Of a stretch of DNA of 25,817 nt, positions 15,610 to 24,157 are shown in pieces. Position 1 is the stretch's first letter; each line of letters starts with the position of its first letter. The notes under the pieces are model-generated. The model had not been told where the DNA came from and did no database searches. It saw only the letters and a program-made list of their open reading frames with translations. The stretch comes from JBECKQ01 sp040235375 (GTDB taxonomy: Bacteria; Planctomycetota; Phycisphaerae; UBA1845). A program made the translations under genes and the position numbers. The stretch lies in NCBI GenBank assembly GCA_040235375.1, contig JBECKQ010000127.1, positions 1-25,817 on the forward strand, written 5' to 3'.

Positions 15610-16554
15610 TCACCGCGGACTGCGGTACCAGCGGACGAATTCCGTCAGCCCGTCTCCGATGCTCGTGGCAGGCGTGTAGTCGAGGTCGCGCTGGGCCCTG
15701 GAAATGTCGGCGTAAGTGCGTTCCACGTCCCCGGGCTGCATGGGCAGCCGGTCGATGCGGGCCTTCTTTTCGATGGCGGACTCGATCTCGGCGATGAGCT
15801 GGCGAAGCTCGAGGGGGCGCGAGCCGCCGATGTTGTAGATTCCGTACCCGCTGCAACGGTCGATCGCCGCGAGTACCGCCGGGACGGCATCACCGATGAA
15901 CGTGTAGTCGCGCATGGTGCCGCCGTCGCCGAAGACCGGAATCGGCCGGCCCTCCTCGATCAGCCGCGTGAACTTGTGGATGGCCAGATCGGGTCGCTGT
16001 CGCGGGCCGTACACGGTGAAGAACCGCAGGCACGTGACGCTGATGTCGTGCAGATGGACAAAGGCGTGGGCAATCAGCTCGCATGCTTTTTTCGTCGCGG
16101 CGTACGGGCTGATGGGAAAATCCACGTTGTCAGTTTCGCTGAACGGGACCTTCTCGTTGTTGCCGTACACGCTCGAGCTGCTGGCGAGAACGAAGCGCCG
16201 TACGCCCGCGTTTTTCGCCGCCTCGAGGAGAATAGTCGTGCCGCCGACGTTGACATCCTGATAGAGAACCGGCTGCTCGATCGAGGGACGCACGCCGGCT
16301 CGGGCCGCGAGGTGCACGACTGCGTCAACGCCCGCCATGACCCTGGTCATGAGACCGGCATCGCGAATGTCGCCCTCGACAAGCGCGAAAGCCGGGCTTG
16401 ACAGGCTTTGCTGAAGGTTCGCTCGCTTGACGGCGGGATCGTAGAACGTGTCGAAGTTATCGATTCCGACGACGCGGTCGCCGCGCTCGAGCAGCGCATC
16501 GCAGACGTGCGAGCCGATAAAGCCTGCCACTCCTGTAACGACAATCTTGGCCAT
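15610..16554 (-). CDS. NAD-dependent epimerase, probably UDP-glucuronate 4-epimerase
   Basis: This 314-residue extended short-chain dehydrogenase starts MAKIVVTGVAGFIGSHV (NAD-binding GxxGxxG). It has HLAARAGVRPSIEQP, SSSSVYGNNEKVPF, the catalytic SPYAATKKA and RFFTVYGPRQRPDLAIHKF. The last block, with RPD followed by a lysine-phenylalanine, is typical of the CapI/LspL type that converts UDP-GlcA to UDP-GalA. The downstream neighbour of ugd, which makes UDP-GlcA, supports that substrate. UDP-glucose or UDP-GlcNAc 4-epimerase activity remains possible. The ATG at 16554 lacks a clear ribosome site. It is 48 nt after the ugd stop. Confidence 0.82.
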   Translation of the reverse strand: MAKIVVTGVAGFIGSHVCDALLERGDRVVGIDNFDTFYDPAVKRANLQQSLSSPAFALVEGDIRDAGLMTRVMAGVDAVVHLAARAGVRPSIEQPVLYQDVNVGGTTILLEAAKNAGVRRFVLASSSSVYGNNEKVPFSETDNVDFPISPYAATKKACELIAHAFVHLHDISVTCLRFFTVYGPRQRPDLAIHKFTRLIEEGRPIPVFGDGGTMRDYTFIGDAVPAVLAAIDRCSGYGIYNIGGSRPLELRQLIAEIESAIEKKARIDRLPMQPGDVERTYADISRAQRDLDYTPATSIGDGLTEFVRWYRSPR

Positions 16555-16602
16555 GATGGAATCAGTGTTGTCGAATTACCGCGACCGAGTCACGCCGCGG
16601 GC

Positions 16603-17931
16603 TCAAGCATGGCTGCGTTCGGCGCTGAGATTGGGCCGGCCGATGCAGTGGTACTCGATGCCCTCCCTCACGAGCATGGATCGCTGATAGAGATTCCGGC
16701 CGTCGAAGATCACCGGTCGCTTCAGACGAGCCTTGATCGCCGTGAAGTCGGGCGTGCGGAACTCCTGCCAGTCGGTGAAGATCACCATGGCGCTGGCGCC
16801 GTCCAGCGCCTCGTAACCGTCATCGTGGTAGGTGATGGAATCGCCGAGCACTTCGCGCGTCGTCTCCATCGCCTCGGGATCGTGGGCACGGACCTTCATA
16901 CCTCTTTCAAGAAACATGCGAATGCAGTCGATGGCCGGCGCCTCGCGGACGTCGTCCGTCCGCGCCTTGAACGCCAGGCCCCAGCAGCCGAGCGTCGTGT
17001 CGGACCATTGGTCCTCGAAATAGCGAATGATCCCTTCGGCGAAGCGCCGCCGCTGCCGCTGGTTCACCTGCTGCACGGCCTCGACGATCACCATGGGATG
17101 CTCGTTGTGGCGCCCCAGCGACACGAGCGCCGATACGTCCTTCGGGAAGCACGACCCGCCGTAGCCCACGCCCGGAAACAGGAAGGCCGGGCCGAGCCGG
17201 GAATCGGAGCCCACGCCGCGGCGAACCATCTCGATGTCGGCCCCGAGCCGGTCGCAGAGGCCGCTCATCTCGTTCATGAACGAAATCTTCGTGGCGAGCA
17301 GGGCGTTGGCCGCGTATTTCGACATCTCGGCGCTCGCCGGATCCATGACCAGGATGCGTTCGCGAGTCCGCATGAACGGAGAGTAAATCTCCTTCATGAT
17401 CTCCACGACCGCCGGGTTCGTCGCCCCGATGATCACGCGGTCGGGGCGCATGAAGTCGTCGATGGCGGCGCCTTCCTTCAGAAACTCCGGATTGCTCACG
17501 TAGTCGAACTTGTGTGTCGTCTTGGCGGCGACGCGCTCGATGATCCGCTTGTGAGTGCCGACAGGCACCGTGCTCTTCATGACAAGGATTCGGTATCCGT
17601 CCATCGTCTCGGCAATGACATCGGTGACCGCGAACGCCGCGGACAAGTCGGCGGAGCCATCATCTGCCGGCGGCGTGCCCACCGCCAGGAATATGATGAC
17701 CGACTCTCTCACGGCGGCCGCCAGGTCGGTCGTGAACTTCAGCCTCCCCGCCTTGGCGTTTCGCTCGACGATGTCGCGGAGCCCGGGCTCGTAGATGGGA
17801 ATCTCGCCCTGCTTGAGCATTTCGATCTTGCGTGCGTCGTTGTCGACGCAGATGACGTGATTGCCACCATCAGCAAAGCACGCACCCGCGACCAATCCGA
17901 CGTACCCGGTGCCGACCACGCTCAGTCTCAT
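16603..17931 (-). CDS. ugd: UDP-glucose 6-dehydrogenase
   Basis: Ugd oxidises UDP-glucose twice to UDP-glucuronate with NAD. The 442-residue protein begins MRLSVVGTGYVGLVAGACF (NAD-binding) and has IPIYEPGL, STVPVGTH and NPEFLKEGAAIDDF. Then come EMSKYAANALLATKISFMNE, the catalytic GGSCFPKDV with Cys261, and GLAFKARTDDVREAPA. All are in family order at normal length. The start at ATG 17931 is preceded by AAGGAG at ideal spacing, the strongest ribosome site in the cluster. Its product feeds both the neighbouring UDP-xylose synthase and the 4-epimerase. The tail after about 425 is not conserved. Confidence 0.96.
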   Translation of the reverse strand: MRLSVVGTGYVGLVAGACFADGGNHVICVDNDARKIEMLKQGEIPIYEPGLRDIVERNAKAGRLKFTTDLAAAVRESVIIFLAVGTPPADDGSADLSAAFAVTDVIAETMDGYRILVMKSTVPVGTHKRIIERVAAKTTHKFDYVSNPEFLKEGAAIDDFMRPDRVIIGATNPAVVEIMKEIYSPFMRTRERILVMDPASAEMSKYAANALLATKISFMNEMSGLCDRLGADIEMVRRGVGSDSRLGPAFLFPGVGYGGSCFPKDVSALVSLGRHNEHPMVIVEAVQQVNQRQRRRFAEGIIRYFEDQWSDTTLGCWGLAFKARTDDVREAPAIDCIRMFLERGMKVRAHDPEAMETTREVLGDSITYHDDGYEALDGASAMVIFTDWQEFRTPDFTAIKARLKRPVIFDGRNLYQRSMLVREGIEYHCIGRPNLSAERSHA

Positions 17932-17963
17932 TGCAACTCCTTGTAAACGCGCGTGAATCAGGG

Positions 17964-18024
17964 ACCGCCGGCGGTGGCTGCCTCAGTGCGTTGCCGCGCC
18001 TCGACCGCCCCTGCGGCCACGCAG
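17964..18024 (-). other. two hairpin-forming repeats between the NusG-like gene and ugd
   Basis: In the 111-nt gap, CTGCG/CGCAG (18011-18024) can form a 5-bp stem with a 4-nt loop, and ACCGCCGGCGGT (17964-17975) is a perfect 12-bp palindrome. Neither has a U-tract. They could be processing or pause structures. Confidence 0.3.
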
Positions 18025-18042
18025 TGACAAATCCGCAGCCAG

Positions 18043-18645
18043 TTAGTACGGCGGCCGCTGGCGAACGGTGTCGCTGCTCGACGGCGCATCGATCGGCTCG
18101 AGAAGGTCGGCATCGACCTCGACGAGCACCGACTGGCCGAGGAAATCGACGCTGACCGCCAGGCGCGTCCGCCCGAGCTTTTTCACCACGCGGCCTTCGA
18201 CGCCGGCCAGCGCCCCACCCACCACGCGCACCCAGCGGCCGACGCGCACGCCGAAAAGGTGCTCGAAATCCATGCGCGATTCCAGAACCTGATGGATGTG
18301 CCGCAATTGCGTGAGCAGTTGGCGCTGGTCGGGCACGAACAAGGTCTTCGCCACGCGGTTCGTCGCCAGCGTCTGGTACCGCTGCTGCTCGGTCGCCGTG
18401 AAAAACAGGTAACCGGTGAACACCGGCACGGTGGACACGGTCCGCCGGCCCGTCCGGCTGCTGCGCGTCACTTTTCGGCGCAATGGAAGATAGTAGTTGA
18501 TGCTCAGACGCTGCAGATCCCGGGCGAGAGCCTTCTCGTTTCGGGATTTCGTGTGCGCGACCCACCACCGTCCTTCGCGCGGTTCCGGTATGGCCCGCTC
18601 GGCCGCGGCAGACGTGATGATAATGTCGGCTGTGTCCGCTTCCAT
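18043..18645 (-). CDS. NusG-like transcription antiterminator (RfaH/UpxY/LoaP type)
   Basis: This is a 200-residue NusG paralogue. The NusG N-terminal domain spans about 25-125 (RWWVAHTKSRNEKALARDL, YYLPLRRKVTRSSR, VFTGYLFFTATEQQ). The C-terminal KOW domain follows from about 137 (GRWVRVVGGALAGVEGRVV, TRLAVSVDFLGQSVLVEV). Genomes also carry housekeeping nusG near rplK and secE, so this copy inside a polysaccharide cluster is a specialised factor that promotes transcription of long operons. I chose ATG 18645, two bases after the UXS stop; TTG 18651 in the same frame is an alternative. It lies mid-cluster rather than first, so it would act on itself and on downstream genes, or on other loci. 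Confidence 0.85.
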   Translation of the reverse strand: MEADTADIIITSAAAERAIPEPREGRWWVAHTKSRNEKALARDLQRLSINYYLPLRRKVTRSSRTGRRTVSTVPVFTGYLFFTATEQQRYQTLATNRVAKTLFVPDQRQLLTQLRHIHQVLESRMDFEHLFGVRVGRWVRVVGGALAGVEGRVVKKLGRTRLAVSVDFLGQSVLVEVDADLLEPIDAPSSSDTVRQRPPY

Positions 18646-18647
18646 TT

Positions 18648-19589
18648 TCAACGAAGGTTCAGCACGCCGCGGAAATAGTCCACCGTTCGGGCTAGGCCCT
18701 CTTCCAGAGAAACGGTCGGCGACCAGCCCAGTCGCTCTTGCGCGCGCGTGGTATCCGGGCAGCGGCGAACCGGGTCGTCGGAGGGCAGCGGTCGTTTCAC
18801 GACCTCCAGCCTGTGGCCGACGATCGATCCCAGGACATCGATCAGATCCATGATGGTCGATTCGCGAGACGTGCCGACATTTACCGGCTCGTGAGCGTCC
18901 GCCTTGTCGTAGTCCATCAGCGCCAGCACGCCGCGGGTCAGGTCGTCCACAAAGCAGAAGCTCCGCGTCTGCTGTCCGTCGCCATAGATGGTGAGCGGCT
19001 CGCCGCGAAGCGCCTGTACGATGAAGTTGGAGACCACACGCCCGTCGCCGACCGCCATCCTCGGCCCGTAAGTGTTGAAGATACGGATAATCCGAATGTC
19101 AACGTTGTTCTGGTGGTGGTAGTCGGTCATCAGCGTCTCGGCGACGCGTTTGCCCTCGTCGTAGCAACTCCGCCGGCCAATGGGATTCACGTTGCCCCAG
19201 TAGGATTCGGTCTGCGGATGCACCGTCGGATCGCCATACACTTCGCTGGTCGAGGCCTGCATGATCCGCGCCCGGACACGCTTCGCCAGGCCGAGCATGT
19301 GCAGCGTGCCGGCCACCGACGTCTTCACCGTCTTCACCGGATTGTTCTGGTAATGGATCGGCGAGGCCGGGCAGGCGAAGTTGAACACCCAGTCAACCTC
19401 GAGCAGGATCGGATTGACGATATCGTGGCGAACCAGCTCGAAGTCTGCGCGGCCGAGCAGATGGGCGATGTTCCGCTTCGACCCGGTGAAGAAATTATCC
19501 AAAGCGATCACCTCGTGCCCACGCTCGAGCAGCGCGTCGCACAGGTGACTGCCCAGAAAGCCCGCCCCACCGGTAACCAGCGCTCGCAT
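18648..19589 (-). CDS. UDP-glucuronate decarboxylase (UDP-xylose synthase)
   Basis: This is a 313-residue short-chain dehydrogenase starting MRALVTGGAGFLGSHLCDAL. The UXS-specific sequence is nearly complete: NFACPASPIHYQNNPVKT, STSEVYGDPTVHPQTE, YWGNVNPIGRRSCYDEGKR (catalytic YxxxK) and NTYGPRMAVGDGRVVSNF. It removes the C6 carboxyl of UDP-GlcA to give UDP-xylose. The precursor comes from ugd in the same cluster. Two in-frame ATGs are close, at 19601 and 19589. GGGAG touches the first and is about 11 bases from the second, so I prefer 19589. The stop nearly abuts the NusG-like start. Confidence 0.94.
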   Translation of the reverse strand: MRALVTGGAGFLGSHLCDALLERGHEVIALDNFFTGSKRNIAHLLGRADFELVRHDIVNPILLEVDWVFNFACPASPIHYQNNPVKTVKTSVAGTLHMLGLAKRVRARIMQASTSEVYGDPTVHPQTESYWGNVNPIGRRSCYDEGKRVAETLMTDYHHQNNVDIRIIRIFNTYGPRMAVGDGRVVSNFIVQALRGEPLTIYGDGQQTRSFCFVDDLTRGVLALMDYDKADAHEPVNVGTSRESTIMDLIDVLGSIVGHRLEVVKRPLPSDDPVRRCPDTTRAQERLGWSPTVSLEEGLARTVDYFRGVLNLR

Positions 19590-19628
19590 GACTGCGTACA
19601 TCTCCCAAATCGGACGCCTGGCGAAGCG

Positions 19629-20780
19629 CTAGAGCGTCTCCGTCGTCCGGCCGACGGCGACCTGCGCCGCTTCGTGCCCGTAGAACCGCCGGACCGCGTC
19701 GGCGACGCGGACCACATCTTCCTCGCTTAGCGCCGGGTGCACCGGCAGAGATAGAACCCGCCCGGCGGTCTCTTCACTGATCGGGCAATCGCCCCGCTCG
19801 TACCCAAGATCGGCGAAACATTCCTGCAAGTGCAGTGGGACGGGGTAATAAACCCCCGTGCCAATGCCGTCCGCGGCCAGGCGCTCCTTCAGCTCGTCTC
19901 GCCGCCGGCAGAGAATCGAATACTGGTGATAGCACGAGCGATTGAACGCCCGTATGACCGGCGTCTGCACGTCCGGCACGTCGGCGAGCAGAGCGTCGTA
20001 CAGCGCCGCATTGGCCGCTCTCCGGGCGTTGAACGACTCGAGCATCTCCAGTTTGGCCAGAAGAATCGCCGCTTTCATGGTGTCGAGTCGGAAGTTGCCG
20101 CCGACGAGGCGATGATGGTACCGGCTTGTTTCCCCGTGGTTTCGCAACTGGCGGCAGCGTTCGGCCAACGAGGCGTCGCTCGTCGTGATCATCCCCCCTT
20201 CTCCGAAGCCGCCGAGGTTCTTGGTCGGGTAGAACGAGAAGCATCCCATCCGACCGAGCGAGCCGGCCGGGCGATCCTTGTACATCGCCCCGATGGCCTG
20301 CGCCGCATCCTCCAGGACCGGAATTCCACCAGCCTTCGCCATCCCGGCGATCGTATCCACATCCGCGCATTGACCGAACAGGTGCACGGCGATGATCGCC
20401 CGCGTACGATCGGTGATTCGGGCCTCGATTTGCTCGGGATCGATGTTGAACGTATCGGCCTCGATATCGACGAATACCGGCTTTGCCCCCAGGCGATGAA
20501 TGCACCCGGCCGTCGCGAAGAACGTGAAGGGCGCGGTGATGACCTCGTCACCCGGGCCAACGCCCAGGGCCATCAAGGCGACCAGGATCGCGTCCGTACC
20601 GGTGCCGACTGCGACACCCTGTTCGGCATGGACCAGCGCCGCGATACGCTTCTCGAGCTCGATTACCTGCGGGCCGCCGATGAACTGCTGCGAATTCAGC
20701 ACTTCGTCGATCGCCGATCGAATTCGAGCCTCGACGGCTGGGTACTCGGCCTTCAAATCAAGCATCGCGATGGGTCTCAC
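19629..20780 (-). CDS. DegT/DnrJ/EryC1/StrS-family sugar aminotransferase
   Basis: This 383-residue PLP enzyme adds an amino group to a nucleotide-bound keto sugar. It has GTGTDAILVALMALGVGPGD, APFTFFATAG, ED followed by AAQAIGA (the aspartate is Asp158), and the PLP lysine Lys187 in FYPTKNLGGFGEGG. Its close resemblance is to WbpE-like members that aminate UDP-3-keto-uronic sugars, but the substrate cannot be settled by eye. I start it at GTG 20780 (VRPIAMLDL) because AGGAG precedes it at about 6 bases; an ATG 36 bases earlier has no such site. A consensus-like promoter sits about 60 nt upstream. The matching oxidase and acyltransferase for an amino sugar are not in the window. Confidence 0.88.
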   Translation of the reverse strand: MRPIAMLDLKAEYPAVEARIRSAIDEVLNSQQFIGGPQVIELEKRIAALVHAEQGVAVGTGTDAILVALMALGVGPGDEVITAPFTFFATAGCIHRLGAKPVFVDIEADTFNIDPEQIEARITDRTRAIIAVHLFGQCADVDTIAGMAKAGGIPVLEDAAQAIGAMYKDRPAGSLGRMGCFSFYPTKNLGGFGEGGMITTSDASLAERCRQLRNHGETSRYHHRLVGGNFRLDTMKAAILLAKLEMLESFNARRAANAALYDALLADVPDVQTPVIRAFNRSCYHQYSILCRRRDELKERLAADGIGTGVYYPVPLHLQECFADLGYERGDCPISEETAGRVLSLPVHPALSEEDVVRVADAVRRFYGHEAAQVAVGRTTETL

Positions 20781-20839
20781 GCCATTCTCCTCTTCGAAGG
20801 ACACTGTCCGGGGCATCGCCCGGTCGTCAGGCGGGCCGC

Positions 20840-20868
20840 ATTCTAGGTACGCTGCCTGGCCCAGGCAA
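20840..20868 (-). promoter_or_regulatory. sigma70-type promoter ahead of the DegT gene
   Basis: On the minus strand TTGCCT (20868-20863) and TAGAAT (20845-20840) are separated by exactly 17 nt, matching the consensus at 4 and 5 of 6 positions. The predicted start lies about 50 nt before GTG 20780. It would make the sugar-nucleotide genes a separate transcription unit from the upstream export genes. Confidence 0.5.
20853..20867. promoter_or_regulatory. operator-like 15-bp dyad over the -35 region
   Basis: TGCCTGGCCCAGGCA is a perfect 7-bp dyad around one central base. It covers most of the -35 box and most of the spacer of the promoter above, the usual place for a repressor site. No binding protein is identified. 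Confidence 0.4.
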
Positions 20869-20894
20869 CGCGCCTTCGCCGCGGACGGCGCGTG

Positions 20895-23156
20895 TCAAGT
20901 CGTGTCGCCGCCGGTATCGGGCGATTCGCCATCGCGAGGAGCATCGTCGCTCGGCAGCGCCCGGCGCTCGCGTTCGGGCAGCTCTTCCTCGTGATACTCG
21001 TAGAACGTGCGCAACTGCTCGCGGAAGTAACCGCCTCGTCGCGCCTGGGCAACGTTCAAGACTGCGCCGTAGACGTGCGCGTTCACGTTCTCCAGGAGCG
21101 AGATCGCCCGCTGGCCGACGCCGCGGCTGTTGCTCTTTGCGCGACAGACGAGGATCGTTCCGTCCACGAGTGCCCCCAGGACGGTCGCGTCGCTCGCCAC
21201 CAGCACAGGAGGCGAATCGAACAGAACGTGGTCGTACCGCCGTGTCACTTCGGTCAGGAAACTTCGGAACAGCTCGCTGCCCAGCAGCTCCGCCGGATTC
21301 GGGGGAATCGGCCCGCATCCGATTACGTCGAGGTTCGCCAGCTTCGTCGAGTGAATGCACTCGTCGATCTTCGCGTCGCCGATGAGGATGTTCGTCATCC
21401 CCCGCGAACCGATCTGGGGGTAGAGCCGCTGGAGAGCGGGCCGGCGAAGGTTCGTGTCAACGAGCAGAACGCGCCGGCCGGCAATGGCGAGCGACGCCGC
21501 CAGGTTCGACGCGATGGACGTCTTGCCGTCCTCCGGTTTTGGGCTGGTAACCAGGATACAGCGCATCCGGTCGGCCGGGGCGCTGAACTGGAGATTGCTT
21601 CGCAGCGACCGGAACGCCTCGGTCACCATGGACCGCGGCGCGTCGATGACGGCCGTTTCCACCCGTTCGATTTCGACTTCTTCGTCGTCTACGTCGGGAA
21701 TCGATCCAAGCATGGGCACCCCCAGATGGCGCACCACGTCCTGCGAGGTTTTGACCGACGTATCCAGAAGCTCGAGCAGGAGAGCCGTACCCACTGCCAG
21801 CATGCCCCCGAAGATGACCGCCAGCGGCAGCATCAGCAATTGCGGAAAGCTGCGTTGCTGGGGTGGCGTCGCGCGAACGGCCGATTCGACGCGAACCGCC
21901 GAACGCTCGCGAACGACGCGGTCAACCTCGCGAAGGTACTCCTCGAGCCGATTCTGCATGTCGACCAGCAGGTCCAGCTCATCGAGCAGCATTCGATACT
22001 CCGCAAGCTTCTGATCCAGGTCCGACTGCTGCGCCTGCACAGCCTGCAGGCGTTCCTGGGCCATGATCAGCGCGTGCTGCGAGTTGTAGTACGCCGTCTC
22101 GATCTGCGTCGACTTGTATTCGAGAATCTCCCTGAGCTTGTTCGCCCGCGCCGCCTCGAGCTGTTGCTTGACCTCGTCGAGCCGGTTGCTGATTTCCTTC
22201 GTTTCGCGGTGATTGGGCCCGTAGTCCTTGAGCAGGATGTTCCGCTCCTGTTCGAGCGCGAACCGCTGGTTATCGAGCTGATTGACACGTGGATCCGCCT
22301 CGACTTGCAGTCTGTCCTCCGGCGTGACCGCGTCCCTCGTCGGGTCGCTGTAGATGTCCATCGTGCTCTTGAGCTCGTCAGTCTGCTGCTGAAGCTCGGC
22401 AACCTTCTCCTGCTGGTTCCGCAGCTGCGAGATGATGACGCCTTCGCCGATCTGGTTCCGGTCGCCGCTCACCTCTCCGGCGGGCAACTGTCCGACGAAG
22501 TCTCTGATCTGCTCCTGCTTCTGGCGAATCTGGTCGCGGGTCTCCGCGAGCGTCCGCTGGAGCTGCGCGCGCTCGGCTTCATAGGGGGCCGACGCCTGCA
22601 GCTTGGTCTCCTGCAGATACACGTCCACGATCGCGTTCACGATCACGTGCGGATCGTTCGGATTGCGCGCCGCCATCGCCACGCGAAGGAAGTTGCTGTC
22701 GCGCATTGGAGCGCACGAGATATCGTCCTCGAGAGCCTGGAGACGTTCGTCCTCCGGAACGTTCTGGAACCACTGTGTGCTCCGCACCTCGGGCTTGGTC
22801 AGGACCTTCGAGAGAATCGGGTACGATTCCAGGAAAATCGCCTGGCTTTGAACGAAACGCGTGTAGCGATCCGCCTGCATCGTCGGCTGGTCCAGATCGA
22901 ACCCCGTCCTCGGCACGTCGCTGACGCACTGGATGAGCGCGTCCGCCGAGTACTTCGGGAACTTGAACCATGCCAGGAAGAACAAGCCGATGCCCATGCC
23001 GCCGAACAGAACGGACAGCACGATGATCGTCACCAGCCGGCGACGCAGCATGCCGATCACGTCGCCCGGCGTGATCGCCGGTGCTGCCGCGCTCGGACCT
23101 GTTGCTTGCACCGGAACCGGAACCCGTTCTTGTACGTGTGTTGGCACAGTCGCCAT
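20895..23156 (-). CDS. Wzc-like polysaccharide co-polymerase with bacterial tyrosine kinase domain
   Basis: This 753-residue inner-membrane protein controls chain length and export of extracellular polysaccharide. The Wzz domain starts about residue 28, with the first membrane helix about 42-62 (LVTIIVLSVLFGGMGIGLFF). A long Gln/Glu-rich coiled-coil periplasmic region follows from about 180 to 420. The second helix is near 445-470 (LLMLPLAVIFGGMLAVG). The cytosolic BY-kinase domain has Walker A SPKPEDGKTSIASNLA (about 535-550), Walker A' VLLVDTNLRRP and Walker B HVLFDSPPVL. A C-terminal tyrosine cluster (GYFREQLRTFYEYHEE) is the likely autophosphorylation site. The A' motif has DTN where many kinases have DAD. 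The ATG at 23156 follows GGGAGAG. It lies 28 nt after the exosortase gene. Confidence 0.93.
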   Translation of the reverse strand: MATVPTHVQERVPVPVQATGPSAAAPAITPGDVIGMLRRRLVTIIVLSVLFGGMGIGLFFLAWFKFPKYSADALIQCVSDVPRTGFDLDQPTMQADRYTRFVQSQAIFLESYPILSKVLTKPEVRSTQWFQNVPEDERLQALEDDISCAPMRDSNFLRVAMAARNPNDPHVIVNAIVDVYLQETKLQASAPYEAERAQLQRTLAETRDQIRQKQEQIRDFVGQLPAGEVSGDRNQIGEGVIISQLRNQQEKVAELQQQTDELKSTMDIYSDPTRDAVTPEDRLQVEADPRVNQLDNQRFALEQERNILLKDYGPNHRETKEISNRLDEVKQQLEAARANKLREILEYKSTQIETAYYNSQHALIMAQERLQAVQAQQSDLDQKLAEYRMLLDELDLLVDMQNRLEEYLREVDRVVRERSAVRVESAVRATPPQQRSFPQLLMLPLAVIFGGMLAVGTALLLELLDTSVKTSQDVVRHLGVPMLGSIPDVDDEEVEIERVETAVIDAPRSMVTEAFRSLRSNLQFSAPADRMRCILVTSPKPEDGKTSIASNLAASLAIAGRRVLLVDTNLRRPALQRLYPQIGSRGMTNILIGDAKIDECIHSTKLANLDVIGCGPIPPNPAELLGSELFRSFLTEVTRRYDHVLFDSPPVLVASDATVLGALVDGTILVCRAKSNSRGVGQRAISLLENVNAHVYGAVLNVAQARRGGYFREQLRTFYEYHEEELPERERRALPSDDAPRDGESPDTGGDTT

Positions 23157-23184
23157 GCGATCTCTCCCGTGGTCGCCCCAACGC

Positions 23185-24129
23185 TCAGGAGGCTATCGGA
23201 GCTTCTTTCTCCTCGTCATCATCATCAGTCCCCTCCACCAGCAGGTTATTGAGGATGTAACCCAGCAGCGCGAACAAGCCCAGGGCAATCGGCAACATGG
23301 CCAGTCCGATCAGCGCGTGGGCGCTGCCCCGCGCCCATTCCTCGTAGCCGTACACGTGCAGCGTTCCCGTCACGAACACACGAAGCGTGTTGCACGCGAC
23401 GGCGATCGGGATGCACGAAATCACCATTATCACTCTCTGCCACAGCGGACGCGTGCCCAGATATGCCATGGCCACGCCCAACGCGCAGAACGCCATCATC
23501 AGGCGCATGCCGCTGCACGCCTCTTCCACGTTCAGGCTGCCCGTGCTTCCGTTCGAGATGTAGTCGATCACTACGCCCTGAACTTCCGTGACCACGTTCG
23601 GCAGCAGCGACAGGGCGGCGCCGGCAACCTCCGAGGCGATCTTCCGCAACGGGAGCGTCAGCGAGAAATACAGCCAGCCGGGAATCGGGATGGCGAAGAA
23701 CAGGTACGCGATTGGAAACCACGTCACCCGAAGCACGCTCCATCCACCGAGAAACAGAACCAGCCCCAGAAGGCACGGAATCAGGGTGATATCCCGTGGA
23801 TAACCGAAGCTCTTGAGCATGGCGACGTAGAACGCCACGAGCGACGCGAGCATGACGAGCAGACCGGTGACGCTCGTCCGGGGGCGAGCCTTCAGAATCT
23901 CCTCACGGTGCACGACCAGGAAGTAAAGGCTGAAGAGCGGCACCAGATAACCGTGCGACCAGTTCGGATCGTTCTTCCACGTGGCGAACATGTGCCCGAA
24001 TGCCGGCCGGTAGATGATCCACACCAGCACGGCGAGCACCGCAACCTGTACGCCCGCCTGCCACGACGCGCCTGCACGCTCGTCGGCGCGACTGGTCTGC
24101 TTGGTAATGGCGGGCGTTACATCGCTCAT
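23185..24129 (-). CDS. exosortase (exosortase/archaeosortase family)
   Basis: This 314-residue protein with about eight membrane helices is a transpeptidase-like enzyme, proposed to cleave C-terminal sorting signals such as PEP-CTERM and pass proteins to the envelope or matrix. The catalytic signature is complete: Cys205 in EEACSGMRL, Arg250 in NTLRVFVTG and His271 in GSAHALIG. FAIPIPGWLYFSLTLPLR is the preceding family block. The frame opens 111 bases earlier, but that part runs into the upstream export gene, so I use ATG 24129 (MSDVTPAITK), which leaves a 28-nt gap. The C terminus ends in an Asp/Glu-rich tail (EGTDDDDEEKEAP). It sits between export lipoprotein and kinase genes, as in EpsH-type clusters. 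No PEP-CTERM substrate was seen in the window. Confidence 0.9.
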   Translation of the reverse strand: MSDVTPAITKQTSRADERAGASWQAGVQVAVLAVLVWIIYRPAFGHMFATWKNDPNWSHGYLVPLFSLYFLVVHREEILKARPRTSVTGLLVMLASLVAFYVAMLKSFGYPRDITLIPCLLGLVLFLGGWSVLRVTWFPIAYLFFAIPIPGWLYFSLTLPLRKIASEVAGAALSLLPNVVTEVQGVVIDYISNGSTGSLNVEEACSGMRLMMAFCALGVAMAYLGTRPLWQRVIMVISCIPIAVACNTLRVFVTGTLHVYGYEEWARGSAHALIGLAMLPIALGLFALLGYILNNLLVEGTDDDDEEKEAPIAS

Positions 24130-24157
24130 CAGACGGATTTCACAGAAGGAGCCGGCC

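Noticed and set aside
20892..23252. A 786-codon open frame on the plus strand opposite the Wzc-like gene
   Set aside because: It is a GC-driven antisense shadow: Arg/Leu/Val-rich, no domain, and opposite a gene with complete kinase motifs. The same applies to long antisense frames at 8087-9208, 12087-13319, 16408-17946 and 4773-6020.
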